Origin: Zymoseptoria tritici IPO323
Taxonomy: Eukaryota; Ascomycota; Dothideomycetes; Mycosphaerellales; Mycosphaerellaceae
Assembly: GCF_000219625.1 (NCBI RefSeq)
Contig: NC_018215.1
Coordinates: forward strand, 2,790,001 to 2,854,000
Length of the DNA stretch: 64,000 nucleotides
Direction of reading: 5' to 3'
Shown here one piece after another: positions 21,376 through 32,829 of this stretch. The notes under the pieces were generated by a model. The model had not been told where the DNA came from and searched no databases. It worked only from the letters and a program-made list of their open reading frames with translations. Both the position numbers and the translations under genes were made by a program. Numbering within the stretch: position 1 is the stretch's first letter; each line of letters begins with the position of its first letter.

Positions 21376-21846
21376 CTAGGGCAGCACTTCCTTCACGCAA
21401 CTCTTCATGAAACTGCACTCGAAAATCGCGTCCGCCGCCCATTTCTGGCGACTCTGCTTCTGGCGACTCTGTTTCTCCTTCGTCATCCTGAACTTCCACT
21501 TGCCATTCGAGGGCGGATTGTCCAAGGCCACCCAGGACGTGACGATGGCCCGAATGGCAGTCTCGGCCCGGTTGGCCTGGTCCGGGTCAACCTGGGCCAG
21601 GGCTGTGGTCAGGTTTTGTTTGATCTTGGCGGCAGTCTCGCACAGAGCGAGCTCGTTGGGCAAGCCTTTCGCAAGCGCGATGTCGACCACTGCGCGGAAG
21701 GCGTCGTCGAAGGCGGCTTCCTGGGGGCTGATGGCGTCGGGGCCGGTGCGAGGTGCAAGGTCTGGTGATGTGCGGCCGTCCGTGTTGGTGAAAGTCGGAT
21801 TGTTCTGCGGGACGTTCTGCATGATGGCACGACCGTGGGCGGACAT
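21376..21846 (-). CDS. Hypothetical protein, 156 residues
   Basis: The minus frame is preferred over the equally long plus frame because its composition (Ala/Asp/Glu-rich helical segments such as FDDAFRAVVDIALAKGLP and ETAAKIKQNLTTALAQVDP) looks like a soluble protein. The start is set at 21846 (MSAHGRAIMQN); an alternative is 21822 (MQNVPQNN). Upstream lies a GTAAGT that could be the donor of a leader intron. Near the C-terminus an 8-codon stretch holds a perfect 15-base duplication (around 21456-21485, seen as KQSRQKQSRQK). No domain was recognised and no function is offered. Confidence 0.5.
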   Translation of the reverse strand: MSAHGRAIMQNVPQNNPTFTNTDGRTSPDLAPRTGPDAISPQEAAFDDAFRAVVDIALAKGLPNELALCETAAKIKQNLTTALAQVDPDQANRAETAIRAIVTSWVALDNPPSNGKWKFRMTKEKQSRQKQSRQKWAADAIFECSFMKSCVKEVLP

Positions 21847-22740
21847 GTTGCGGGCGAAGATGATTCGCTGTGAGCCTTTGAAACTTACCACTGCTGCCGG
21901 AGGAGCAGCTCCAACTGCTTAAGAACAAGATGTGTTTGCGCACGCATCAAAGAGCACCTACATTCTAAATGTCGCCCGGCAAACGTCCAAGACATGCGAG
22001 CTTTGTTGAAACGACCATGCCGGTGCGCACAGTTCAAAGAGAGAGTACCTGGGAGAAGCCTCCAGCAAAGAAGCAAACTTTGGATGACCGATTTTTCAAT
22101 CAGCTTCTGTCGATCCTGGAGGCAACATTACGTGATTCCGCTCGGATTGCACTGTACAAGCCGAACGACCGGAGCCCGTACGGTGAAAGTTGCGCAGGAA
22201 GTTGGAGAGTCGTGCATTGGGATCGTTGCTCCCAGGATCTGATTGGCAATATTCCTCCCCGCGGTCGCGTGAAAAGCACCGCACGAGGGTTTCCTGAATA
22301 GCTTCAGGTCTGGAGAATGGACAAGAGGTTGGAGGTAGCACGTTGGCATTAGGACGTCGAACCATTGGAGAGATTGGTCGCGCCTTTGGAAGACTCTGCG
22401 AGACGCTCGACAAGCTTGCGCATTATGGCAGGATCCGGTGGTGTTCGATGGGCGTGCTGTCCTCCCTCTGATTGTTGGTGCGAAGTTGAGGAAAAAGGAC
22501 AATTGAAGTGCTTCCAAATTGTAACGTGGAATTGGAGCAATTCTTCCGAAGCGCCGCTTTCGCCCGCCGCAGTTAACTCCGACACGCCGATTAAATAAAC
22601 ACTCTCGTGCCTGCCTGACAACGCCGACAAATAATTCACCAACCTTCGATAAAGTCCATCACCGCCATCTGCACGCGCCGACAACATGATCGCAGACCAC
22701 TCCGACTTCTCTTTCGACAGCGCATGAACGAGTCTCCATC
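21847..22740. other. Divergent intergenic region, no supported gene
   Basis: This lies between the minus-strand hypothetical gene and the plus-strand Nur1-like gene, so it probably holds both promoters. Short frames on both strands have no recognisable content. Confidence 0.4.
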
Positions 22741-24149
22741 ATGCCGCGCCTCGTCCGCCGCACGCCGCTGATCGAGCGCATCAAAGCTCGCCTCGACCCT
22801 TACGATCTCCTACTTTGGCTGGCAGAGGAGCTCAACGACGATGCATACGAGGAATGGCTGAAGATCTGGGCGGCTCCGATTGGGTTCGGACTGAATGTTG
22901 CGTTCATACTGGCAAGAGGCGCAAGCAGATCGAGCGGCGGGAGAGGTGGGAGGGATGATGTGTTTGGAGACATGGAGCAAGGGAGTGGATGGTTCGCATG
23001 GCTGGTGAGTTCTCTCGAGCTGAAGGATACGGACAATGCAGCACGTGCTGACATTCATGGACACAGTCTGCCTTCTTGGTGCAGTCTCTCACACTGCTCT
23101 GCTGTCTAAATGCCGGCATGGTCTTCTTCGCCAGGAAGTCATACCGTCTGTTCGAACAGCCAGTCGACATTGCGCCTGCCACACCCTCCGCGCACCGCGT
23201 CCGAGTCGACAGCTCACCGATGTCATCTTCACCACTGCGATATCTCCAAGGAGTCATCTCCTCAGCGACAGCATCATCACGAGCATACCCTGACGCCGAA
23301 CGCGAGGTATGGGAGCTCGCTATCTGGGATCCGAAGCCCTTCAACCTCTCGATCTTCACTCTCTTCTCTCCTGGCCATGTTCTGGTCTACTATCTCCTAC
23401 TACCTCCCAACACGATGGACAGCCGGCCCACCACTACCGTCATGACCGCAGTCGCATTCTCTGCACTCCTCTCCCTTCAGCTCTGGTTCTTGAAAGCCTC
23501 GTTCAGCCAACAAGCGAAAGACTCGGCGCTCGTCCATGGTGAGGTGATGAACGAGTACGACACAAAGTTTGTGCGACCTATCCTCAACCGACCCGTTCGT
23601 GATGTCGGTATCCAGACACGCGAGAGCGCACTCACACCGCGCGGCACCAAGACCCGCGAGGTCGATGTCTACACATCCACCACGATCGTCAACCGCGGAT
23701 TCAAAACAAATCCCAACCCAAATTATGCTTCACAGTACGATCCCGACAATCTCGCATCCCGCAAGACCGACTCGAAGAGAAGCTCCAACATTGGCACCCC
23801 TCAGCCTTTCACAGATACTCCTACCAATGGGTACACAAACGCCTACACGCAATCACGACCCACAACCAGCGGCGCACCGGACTTCTCATCACCCATCAAG
23901 CCGCATCATGAGCTGCTGCGCGAACGAATCCCAATGAAGGGTGATGGAGGTAGCTTGGGAGTCTACACGCATGCCGCGAGTCCGCTCAGGAAGGCTGCTA
24001 GCAGTAATCAACTTCGAGCAGGACGCGAGCGTGAGGGGCTGGAGAGGAGGACTCTAGGAACACCGCTGAAGAGGATGAGTACTCTCGGCAACGGCTCGCC
24101 GCTTACGCAGGAAGAAGCACGGCGGCGCAGAGAGACTGGGAGGTTTTGA
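22741..24149 (+). CDS. Nur1/Mug154-type nuclear rim protein (DUF2418 family)
   Basis: Two exons, 22741-23004 and 23067-24149, joined in phase to give 448 residues. The 62-base intron has a GTGAGT donor, a GTGCTGACATT branch site and an ACACAG acceptor. The N-terminal block RRTPLIERIKARLDPYDLLLWLAEELNDDAYEEWLKIWAAP is spread over residues 5-45 and is characteristic of DUF2418. Hydrophobic segments follow at about 47-60, 85-105, 200-215 and 225-245. The C-terminal 180 residues are polar and probably disordered. Yeast Nur1 works with Heh1/Src1 at the inner nuclear membrane to anchor rDNA and silence it; that role here rests on family membership. Confidence 0.88.
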
Positions 24150-24506
24150 GAGGAAGCATCAACCCAGGCCGACTGTTCTACTGCCCACCAGGCTCGGCTT
24201 ATCATGTTGCCAGCGTTTCGCATCTTTCGTCTTCCCTTTTTATTGATCCCAGTCAGGTAAGGGTCACCGCGACACCACGAACGCGAGGGTAGCTACACTT
24301 CAAAGGTATAATGTGTCCTTTCCTGTTATCCATCTTTCATCTTTCAATCATCCTTCGTTTCTGAAGGAGGAATTTCCGTCAGCTTTCCTCACTTTCGGAA
24401 AATTACGTCATTCATGATCCTCAGCTGCCGACCTTGGTGATTTGAACAACCATCTTCACAAACAACAACGCAGTCCAACACTGCAGACATTCACAGACTA
24501 TCAGCA
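24150..24506. other. Intergenic, promoter of the NAD(P)HX epimerase gene
   Basis: No gene. The region has pyrimidine-rich and CAAC-rich stretches leading into the ATG at 24507. Confidence 0.4.
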
Positions 24507-25220
24507 ATGGCCCCCCTCCGTACCCTCAGCGCCAAAGCGGCAGCCGCCCTCGACGAAGAATTAATGTCCACCGGCGCCTTCAGCCTCGACCAACTAATGG
24601 AACTCGCCGGCCTCTCCGTCTCCCAAGCCCTCTACACTCTCTCACCACCCACCAAATCCCCCCGCATCCTCATCGCCTGCGGCCCCGGCAACAACGGCGG
24701 CGACGGCCTCGTCGCCGCCCGCCACCTCCACCACTTCGGCTACAAACCAACAATGTACTACCCCAAAGTCGGCAAGAACGAACTCTACTCCCGTCTCCGC
24801 AAGCAACTCGAACAACTCCGCGTCCCCTTCACCGACGACTTCCAATCAGCACTGAGCAGTAGCGACTTTGTCATCGATGCGGTTTTCGGATTCTCCTTCA
24901 GCGGGGAAGTGAGGGAACCGTTTCCCGCGGTGATTCGAGCGTTGGCGGAGAGTAAAGTCCCGGTTTTGGCGGTCGATGCGCCGAGTTCGTGGGACATTGA
25001 GACTGGACCGCAGGAGGAGGGGCCGGGAAAGGGGTATATGCCTACTGCGTTGATTTCTTTGACGGCGCCGAAACCTTTGGTCAAGTGGTTTACGGGAAGG
25101 CATTTTGTGGGGGGAAGGTTTGTGGGGAAGGAGGTGGCGGAGAGGTTTGGGTTTGATGTGCCGGAGTATAGGGGCGGGGAGCAGGTTGTTGAGGTTGAGG
25201 GTGGTGGTGAGAAGTTGTAG
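24507..25220 (+). CDS. NAD(P)H-hydrate epimerase (YjeF_N domain)
   Basis: A single exon of 237 residues. The start (CAATGGCCCC) immediately precedes the domain. The enzyme interconverts the R and S epimers of damaged, hydrated NAD(P)HX so that the dehydratase can repair them. Signatures are the N-terminal helix LSAKAAAALDEELMSTGAFS, the substrate/phosphate loop ACGPGNNGGDGLVAARHL (about residues 57-74), DFVIDAVFGFSFSGEVREP, the Asp/Ser-containing VLAVDAPSSWDIETG, and the closing ALISLTAPKPLVKWFTGRHFVGGRF. The length equals stand-alone eukaryotic epimerases (AIBP/Nnr1 type) without a kinase domain. No clear mitochondrial leader is seen. The coding strand changes from C-rich to G-rich after about codon 130. 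Confidence 0.93.
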   Translation: MAPLRTLSAKAAAALDEELMSTGAFSLDQLMELAGLSVSQALYTLSPPTKSPRILIACGPGNNGGDGLVAARHLHHFGYKPTMYYPKVGKNELYSRLRKQLEQLRVPFTDDFQSALSSSDFVIDAVFGFSFSGEVREPFPAVIRALAESKVPVLAVDAPSSWDIETGPQEEGPGKGYMPTALISLTAPKPLVKWFTGRHFVGGRFVGKEVAERFGFDVPEYRGGEQVVEVEGGGEKL

Positions 25221-25709
25221 ACGGGAAGGCTCAAGTGTTGAAAATGGTCAGGACATCAGCCCATCTAGCGACTTTACATCATGGGCTACACGCTCAGAAC
25301 ATCGATGGTTTGCCATGTGCCACAGGTGAGCGTTCAATTCAGAGAAAACACCACCGATCAAGGGCTGAAGGCGCAGCGGATCGTTGGATCAGGATTCCAC
25401 GTCGGTATCCCCATCGTCCACTTTGATGTTCGCTCTAGGGTTAGGGTTGCGTCGACCGCTTCCTCATATTGAACGTTTTGGAACGCCGTAGAGATCGAGA
25501 TCTGAAACAAAGGCCGATCGATCTACCAGAATCCGGGGTGCAGGAACATTGAAATGATGAAGTCACAGGCACGTCCGCGTCCGCGTTGCGCTTGCCTTCG
25601 CGTGAATCGTGAACGAAGCTCCCTTCGTTCATCCACCAATTTTTTCTTCCCGCTACTTCGATCTGGTAGACCACAGAATGCAAATCCGAATTCCGACCAA
25701 CTTGAGAAG
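25221..25709. other. Intergenic, upstream of the Rad4 gene
   Basis: No independent gene. The Rad4 frame stays open upstream to 25554, but those codons (Arg/Ser/Cys-rich) look like leader. The first ATG in a good setting is 25710. Confidence 0.4.
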
Positions 25710-28700
25710 ATGCCTCCCTACGTCTCCAGAAAGCGATCTTCTTCCCCTCCGATAGACGCCCCGCCTGCAAAGCGAAAACCTCCCGCGAAACCTGCTCCCA
25801 CGAAGCCTGCGAGAAAGGCCAGCCGCTTCAAGCCATCGCTCTTCGATACGGCCGATGCTCCTGCTGGACCACCAAAGTCCGCTGAAGCTACGAAGAAATA
25901 CCTCGCGAGCTTGGACGACGATGACGACGATCAATCCTCCCTCAGCGATGTCGATAGCGACGACTTCGAAGACGTGGAGCCAGCGGCGAAGCGACAGAAG
26001 ACGGAGGAGAATCGAGTTGGAAAAGACGAAGATGAGGAAGAAATGGACTGGGAGGACGCCATTGGGACTGCTGGACCTTCCACCAACAACGAGGCCAGTG
26101 ACGCGGCTGAGATTGGAGACATCTCCATCTCGTTGAACGACGATGGGACATACGAAGAGCCACTCGTCTCGCTGGCTACTGGCAAGAAGGCTCCGTCCAA
26201 GCGGGAGCGCCAGGTTCGGATGCTCACACATTGCCTTCATGTTCAGACGCTACTGTGGCACAACACTGTCCGCAACTCCTGGCTGAACGACAAGGAAGTG
26301 CAGAAAACTCTCGTGGACGGCCTCACAGATGGCGTCAAACGTGAAGTGACACGCTGGAGGGAGTCCATGGGTATGTTGAGCAAGGAGGAGCTGGAGGCGA
26401 AGAAGAAAGCCGCAGCTGCGAAGAACAAGAGCAAGGGCAAGCGAGGCTCAAAAGGTAAAGGTCGAGACTGGGGATACGATGCGACACACGCGGAGCAAGG
26501 CGTACCGAATTTGAGTCAGGGCGATCCGCTGCTGAGACTGCTCAAGGTGTTGACGGCATACTGGCGCAAGCGATTCGTCATCACAGCTCCTGGGTTGAGG
26601 AAGAAGGGGTACATGCCGCTGAAGAGGTTGCGAGATGATATTCGTGCATGGGCGAAGGATCACAATGGTGAAGAGGACTTTGGGGAGCGAATTGAGGACC
26701 GGGCGGCGTTTCGCGAGATGGCGAAGACGTGTGAGGGCTCGCGAGATGTTGGGGCACAACTGTTCGTTGCGCTGTTGCGAGGTCTGGGGCTGGAGACGAG
26801 AATGGTCGCGAATTTGCAGCCTATTGGCTTGGGCAACAGTAAAGCCGAAGAGGCGGATCCGAAACGTCCGAAGAAGGAGAAGAAGGCTGACCAGGATGAG
26901 GTTGACGAGGAAGACGAGGCTGAGAAGAAGACGAAGTCGAGTACAAAAGCAGAGAAGCCTGTCACATCCAGAGGAAAGAACGCATCACGCAAGTCTACTC
27001 GCGGTGGGGAGACGGCGCCGATTGATCTCGATGCTACTGACAGCTCGCTCAGTGATGCACCATCAAGAAGCGACGATGAAATTTCTGTCATTGACGTTAC
27101 GCCGGCCTCCCGCAAGAAGCCAACGAGGAGGTTTGACCGTGATCTCGCATTTCCCAGCTACTGGACTGAAGTCTGCTCCCCAGTCTCGCACAAATATATC
27201 CCCGTGGACCCGATAGTGCTCTCGACCATAGCATCAAACGACGAACTCTTGGCGACCTTTGAGCCGCGAGGCAAGAAAGCCGAGGTTTCGAAGCAGGTCA
27301 TGGCATATACCATCGCCTTCTCCTCGGACGGCAGTGCAAAAGATGTCACCGTCCGATACTTGAAGCAACACCGATTCCCTGGCAAGACGAAAGGAATGCG
27401 CATGTATGCTGAAAAGGTGCCCATCTACAACAGACGCGGCAAGGTCAAGAAGTATGAAGACTACGACTGGTTTCGGTCTGTTATGGCCATGTATGATCGA
27501 CTTGAGGCGAATTTGACCTCTGCGGACAAGCTCGAAGATGAAACGGATCTGAAGCCCTTCAAGCCCGTGAAGGAGGAGAAGGAGACGGAGAAAGAATCGC
27601 TGCAAGGGTACAAGCAGTCGGCCGACTATGTGCTTGAGGTACACCTCCGTCGCGAAGAAGCATTACTCCCATCCGCCAAGCCGGTGAAGACTTTCGCAGC
27701 TGGAAAAGGAGACAAAGCCAAAGTGCATGATGTGTATCGCCGTGAAGATGTGGTCCAGTCGAAGACCGTGGAGTCATGGCACAAGTCCGGACGAGCCATC
27801 AAAGTCGGCGAGCAGCCTGTGAAGTACGTTCCCACGCGAGCTGTGACTATCATCCGGAAACGTGAGATCGAAGACTCTCTAAGAGAAACGGGCGAGAAGG
27901 CCATGCAAGGTCTATACCACGAAGGGCAAACCGAATGGATCATCCCAGACCCGATCGGACCCGACGGCAGGATCCCGAAGAATGCCTTCGGAAATATGGA
28001 TGTATACGTGCCCACCATGGTGCCAAAGGGAGCCATTCATCTGCCGTTAAAAGGAAGCGCCAAGCTCTGCCGCAAGTTGCAAATCGACTACGCGGAAGCT
28101 TGCACAGGTTTCGAGTTCGGCAAGCAGCGTGCTGTACCTGTGTTAACGGGAGTCGTGGTCGCCGAAGAGTATGAAGATCTCGTGCGGGATGCATGGCGAA
28201 CGGAGCAGGCGGAGGTGAAGAGGAAGGAAGACACGAAGCGTACTGCTGCGAGTCTGGCGATGTGGAGGAAGATGCTGATGGGTCTGAGGATTATCGAGAG
28301 GATGAGGTTGGAGTATCAAGATGGGGATGATGCTGAGGCGAGTAATCCTTTTGTGAAGAGGGCGAAGCGGCAAAGTGGTGATGTCGCTTCTGCTCACAGT
28401 CCTGGGTTTGAGGAGGAGGATCAGGGAGGTGGTGGGTTCTTTCGGCCTGGATATGAGGAGGAAGAGGTGCCGCAGAGTCGTCGTACTGCAACGAAGAAGG
28501 CTGATGACGATGATGCTGCTGGTGGAATCATGATCGACGAGGATGAAGACAAGCACGAGGACGCGGATGATGCGCATGGCGGTTTCCTCGTGGAGGAGAA
28601 GCTCGACGATCCTGCTGATGGCGATCAGACGCCTCCGCCTGCGACTCCGACTTCTATCCAATCGCTACAGCGATTTACCTACGATGGCGGCTCAGAAAAG

Positions 28701-29168
28701 GGAAGAAGGTCGCAGACACCAATTGTCAAACCCGCGTCCGCGCAGAAGAAACGTCCGAGCAAGACTACCACCAAGAACCCGGCCCAGAAGCCAGCCAAAA
28801 AGCCGAGATCAGCTGCGAAACCACCAAGGCGAAGATCGTCGAACCGCAAGATCGCAGAGAGCGATGAAAACGACTCCCCACTATCCGATGCGGTCAGCTC
28901 GAATCCCGCTTCTGACATTGACTCTAGCGACGACAAGCCAAAGTCGTACTCGTCGCCCAAAGTCGTCGTTGCAAAGTCGACGCCCAAGGGGACCAGAAAG
29001 CCTCGCGCTGCGAAGAAAGTCACTCCATTGAAGAGTCAGTATTTCACTGACGAGCATGATACGGATGGCACTACCGGGCATGGAGAGGAAGATGTCGAGA
29101 GTGAGATTGAGGAAGTTGTGCAGCCGAGACGGACTACGGCTAGGACGAGGGGGGGTCGTGCTCAGTGA
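25710..29168 (+). CDS. rad4: Rad4/XPC-type nucleotide-excision repair damage-recognition protein
   Basis: A single exon of 1,152 residues from MPPYVSRKRSS; an in-frame ATG at 25554 is less likely. The N-terminus is acidic and basic, probably disordered. A transglutaminase-like domain is split by a charged insert: VTRWRESMG through DVGAQLFVALLRGLGLETRMVANLQ (about residues 210-370) and FPSYWTEVCSPVSHKYIPVDP (about 480). Three beta-hairpin domains follow: BHD1 (EEALLPSAKPVKTF...VVQSKTVESWHKSGR), BHD2 (EWIIPDPIGPDGRIPKNAFGN) and BHD3 (VPKGAIHLPLKGSAKLCRKL...YAEACTGFEF). The C-terminal 300 residues are a Ser/Lys/Pro-rich tail, longer than in yeast Rad4. With Rad23 it binds bulky lesions in the nucleus and starts global genome repair. 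Confidence 0.95.
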   Translation: MPPYVSRKRSSSPPIDAPPAKRKPPAKPAPTKPARKASRFKPSLFDTADAPAGPPKSAEATKKYLASLDDDDDDQSSLSDVDSDDFEDVEPAAKRQKTEENRVGKDEDEEEMDWEDAIGTAGPSTNNEASDAAEIGDISISLNDDGTYEEPLVSLATGKKAPSKRERQVRMLTHCLHVQTLLWHNTVRNSWLNDKEVQKTLVDGLTDGVKREVTRWRESMGMLSKEELEAKKKAAAAKNKSKGKRGSKGKGRDWGYDATHAEQGVPNLSQGDPLLRLLKVLTAYWRKRFVITAPGLRKKGYMPLKRLRDDIRAWAKDHNGEEDFGERIEDRAAFREMAKTCEGSRDVGAQLFVALLRGLGLETRMVANLQPIGLGNSKAEEADPKRPKKEKKADQDEVDEEDEAEKKTKSSTKAEKPVTSRGKNASRKSTRGGETAPIDLDATDSSLSDAPSRSDDEISVIDVTPASRKKPTRRFDRDLAFPSYWTEVCSPVSHKYIPVDPIVLSTIASNDELLATFEPRGKKAEVSKQVMAYTIAFSSDGSAKDVTVRYLKQHRFPGKTKGMRMYAEKVPIYNRRGKVKKYEDYDWFRSVMAMYDRLEANLTSADKLEDETDLKPFKPVKEEKETEKESLQGYKQSADYVLEVHLRREEALLPSAKPVKTFAAGKGDKAKVHDVYRREDVVQSKTVESWHKSGRAIKVGEQPVKYVPTRAVTIIRKREIEDSLRETGEKAMQGLYHEGQTEWIIPDPIGPDGRIPKNAFGNMDVYVPTMVPKGAIHLPLKGSAKLCRKLQIDYAEACTGFEFGKQRAVPVLTGVVVAEEYEDLVRDAWRTEQAEVKRKEDTKRTAASLAMWRKMLMGLRIIERMRLEYQDGDDAEASNPFVKRAKRQSGDVASAHSPGFEEEDQGGGGFFRPGYEEEEVPQSRRTATKKADDDDAAGGIMIDEDEDKHEDADDAHGGFLVEEKLDDPADGDQTPPPATPTSIQSLQRFTYDGGSEKGRRSQTPIVKPASAQKKRPSKTTTKNPAQKPAKKPRSAAKPPRRRSSNRKIAESDENDSPLSDAVSSNPASDIDSSDDKPKSYSSPKVVVAKSTPKGTRKPRAAKKVTPLKSQYFTDEHDTDGTTGHGEEDVESEIEEVVQPRRTTARTRGGRAQ

Positions 29169-29835
29169 GTAAGGTCGATAGATCCGCAAATCGACGTGAT
29201 CGCAGTGAATTCTCCGTGCACTCTCAAAGTTGTTCTTTCTCGCTTCGAATCAGCCCGACTGACATTGACGTATCGCAGGCATACCCCCTGTCCGTGCCAC
29301 GATGGTGGTTACTCCGCTGTGGTCCGAGCCGCGTGAGACGGCAGTTCCTCGCACGTGCGATGTTCGATCGGCATCACTTCGCCTGATCCTGATCCCCCGT
29401 CTCCCACGAGTTCGTATCCGGCATCTCCGGAACATCACGATGTTCTGCACAGCCATCCATCACAACATCATGGACAGCTGCTTCGGGACGAGATGAACGT
29501 ATCGAAATCAGATGGACGGGACCGAGGACATCCGAGACCATGCCACGCGCTCACTGCCACGACATGCCTTCTCGTAGCTTCGAAATCTCGTTCGTGTACT
29601 ACTCGCCGCCGTCGCGGTAGATTTCCAGCCGGCCTGCAACCCCTGTTTCCACCACCATCCGCAACCTTACGCTCCGGCTTCTGCTAGTCTCCGTCACCGA
29701 GTGCAAGAGATCCGCTCCATCTCGGTTGTCAACCAACTTCCCGCCGTGTCTATATCTGCGTCAAAGCTCCTCATTCGAGTCCTACTCTTCCGGCTGCCTC
29801 GTCCCAGCAACCGAGCTGCTGTCATCGCCGACATC
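29169..29835. other. Intergenic, promoter of the secreted S41-like gene
   Basis: No gene is supported. Frames on both strands are short and without motif. The last 100 bases include a CTC/TCC-rich leader before the ATG at 29836. Confidence 0.4.
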
Positions 29836-32473
29836 ATGCGTTCTCACTTCGCAATCATCACTGCAGCGTGCGCGTCGTTTGCGGCCGCCTCACCATTGAT
29901 CAATCGTCAGACTGCAGTACGATACATGCTCCCCCAGGCTGCGGTCTGATCCACGCTGAGAGCTCAACTGACTTCGACTTCCAGGACCGACCACCATGCG
30001 GTCAGTTGTCCGACATCCAAGCAGCATTCTTGCGCGACAATCCTGATGATATTGCGACGGCTCCTGCTGAGCTGGTACTCAAAGTAAGGAAGGGCGAGTG
30101 ATTTGCTCGACCACTCGAGATGCTTACTCATTGCCACAGTGCCTGAAAAGCATCCCTCTCGACATCGAACAGAGCGGTATGCGCAGTCACCCTCCAGTGT
30201 CTTCGACCCAAGCTGATCACCGCCGCACGCAGTTGCCCTTCTGGACTCTCTGAGACCGTATCTGGAATTTCACTCGACCTTTCCGTGGGTCAAGGATCCG
30301 CCGCAGGACTATGCCGACAATGTCCGACCACCGTACGACTTCTGGACAAACTTCAACAATTTCTACATGGATGTCGTGAATGGATTGTACATCAACGAGT
30401 ATGATTTCTCATACTTCCTGTGGAAGACGTTCAACGACGTCAAGGACTTCAATTTCCAAGCGCAGCTGGATACGCTGGTGCTGTTCGACTTTTTCCGGCC
30501 CTTCGCACTGGTGCACATCTCTGAAGGTACGCCATCGACTTCATGTGTTGTGGGAGATTCGGTTGAATGACTGACAGGATCAATACAGATGGGCAAAGTC
30601 TGCCAAAGTTTTACGAGAGGAACGACATTGTGGTACCAGTGGACTATACACCTAGCGAGGTTGTGAAGATCAACGGCCAGGACCCGATCACATATGTGAC
30701 GTTCATCGCCGAGGATGCTCCATACGCGGACAAGGATACGGCATGGAACGATGTGTTCTACACCCCGGCCAAAGAGTCAATCAGCACTCGAGGAGGCACT
30801 CGTGGCAGTTTCCGCGATCCCTTCAGTTATCCAGGAGTCGATACGGCGTTGACGTTTGCCAATGGTACTGTCGTCCAGCGAGATAACTTTGCCTATATCC
30901 CGACGAATCTCACTGGTGAGTAGCACCGGCGAAACTGTGTAAAGCTCAATCCTAATCGGCTGGCTACAGGAATCAACGACGGCTCTGATCTGCGAAAGAA
31001 GCTTCTGAGCCCATCTGTAAGAACCGCTGCGGAACTTGCATCCACCTGGGGGATTGTCCCACAGACACCCGGGGATGACACCAATACCACTGTTGCTGCT
31101 CCCGGATATCCTGAGCCTGTAAGTGTGTAAGCAAGTGTCCGATTGAACTTGGTGACTGACTTGTCCAGGTGGTCCGTCATCCCTTCAACATGAACGGCGG
31201 TTACTTCATCGACGGAGAAGGCTTTGACGACGTCGCCGTGCTAAGCATCCCGAGCTTCGCAGGGTATCCCTATGATAGCCCAGACCACCAAAGAGTCACT
31301 TCTGAGTTTCTCCGCGCTGCTGTCGAAGGTCAGTTCGTCATTCTGTTCGATGGTTGAGGACTTGCCGCTGACCCTGCATCGAACAGCCAAGAAACAGAAG
31401 CTGATTGTTGATCTGACGGGAGGAAATCTTGGATCCGTTCTGCTGGGCTACGATGTCTTCAAGCAACTGTTCCCGGATCTGGACCCCAAAGATCCTTTGC
31501 GAGCACGAGTCCACGAAGCGTTCGGTCTTATCGGAAACGAGGCCTCGGCCTATCTGGGTCAGCCTCCGCCCTCCACGGTCGATCAATTGCTCGGGGTATG
31601 TCTCGCCAGTCGGCTTCCAGTATCGCTCGCTGACAGTTTACAAGCTCAACGACACGGCTCGTTTCATTGCCTCTAACACCACGAACGTGGTGAATACCGT
31701 GGACGTAAACGGACAGAAATTCGAATCCTTTGCAGATCTGCTTAACGGCGGCACAGCCGGTGGAGATAATTACACCAGCGTTCATGGTTTCGACCTTAGT
31801 CTCGCTGGCGGCTTTGTCTACGCCCTTGGCGAAGTGGCGGTAGGACAACACCACTCTGTTCGTGATGATATATATGCTGACGAGCTCCAGGTCTCTGGTT
31901 ATGGCACACGAAGCAATCTCCCTCCCCGACCTTTTGCGCCCGAGAATATCGTCGTCATCACAGATGGGAGATGTACTGCTGCATGTACCATTACCTACAA
32001 ACTGCTCCGAGAGCAAGGTACGCACACAAGCATCGACATTGACCGTCCCTTATGCTGACCATTCCCCTACAGCCGGCGTGAAAGTCATCACCATCGGTGG
32101 TCGGCCCAATACAAACCAGATCCAGGCCTTGGGAAGTAGCCGCGGCCACGGAGCATACGACTTCGGGGACATGTTATGGCAAGCCACCGCCCCTTTCGCT
32201 CTTCAAACACTTCACAGTGCATCCGACTACGCCTCGACCGCGCTGGGCAAGTTCAACGACCTCCCCTACAAACGCATTGGATACGGTCTCGTGAACTATC
32301 TGAACTCCTACCGGAGTGACGATCTCACAACGCCTTGGCAGTTCAAGCTCGAGTGGGCGGATTGTCGCTTCTTCTGGACGGGTCCGATGTTGGCAAATAT
32401 GACTAATTTGTGGAAAGCTGTTGCGGAGACGGCATTTTTGGGGAAGAGTCATTGCGTTGCTGGTGGGTTGTAG
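29836..32473 (+). CDS. Secreted CPAF/UstP-like peptidase S41-family protein, catalytic serine apparently replaced
   Basis: Eleven exons are inferred: 29836-29916, 29985-30083, 30140-30176, 30233-30526, 30589-30915, 30970-31118, 31169-31328, 31387-31595, 31645-31839, 31891-32017 and 32073-32473. They keep phase throughout and give 632 residues. Every intron is GT..AG and 49 to 68 bases long. The donor after exon 9 could instead be six bases earlier. Residues 1-19 (MRSHFAIITAACASFAAAS) form a signal peptide. The mature protein has several N-x-S/T sites (for example TNLTG, SNTTN, LNDT). C-terminal motifs IVDLTGGNLGSVLLGYD and IVVITDGRCTAACTITYKLL match the S41 core of fungal CPAF-like proteins. 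The serine expected in the DGxCxSxC motif reads alanine (codon 31978-31980), so peptidase activity is doubtful. Confidence 0.82.
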
Positions 32474-32829
32474 TCGAGGTTGGCCGGCGGGCCGGACGAG
32501 GAAACGAGGTACAGAGAGGAAACGAGGTACGAGACTTGGTCAGTATAATGAGAGCTGCAGCACTTCATGCCTACATCTAATGCAAGAGTCGTCGTCTGCA
32601 TCTACCCCGCCCCATCTTGTGCAACTCCTGATGCCGGATGTGAGACAGCTGCCGAGATGTTGAAGCCGAGAGGCGATACTGCGGGCTTCCATATGCACAA
32701 CAGTGGGGTCTGATTTGTCAAGCGAAGACAGCAAACCTCGTCGGCAGACTGTATGGAAACGTGGAAGGCTGCAAGTATCTCTGCGGTCTCTGGATCTCGA
32801 TCAAACACAGAACTGACCACCAGCACAAC

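Noticed and set aside
21407..21922. 171-residue plus-strand frame opposite the 21376 gene
   Set aside because: Mirror of the minus-strand frame; the minus frame has the more protein-like composition, though the choice is not certain.
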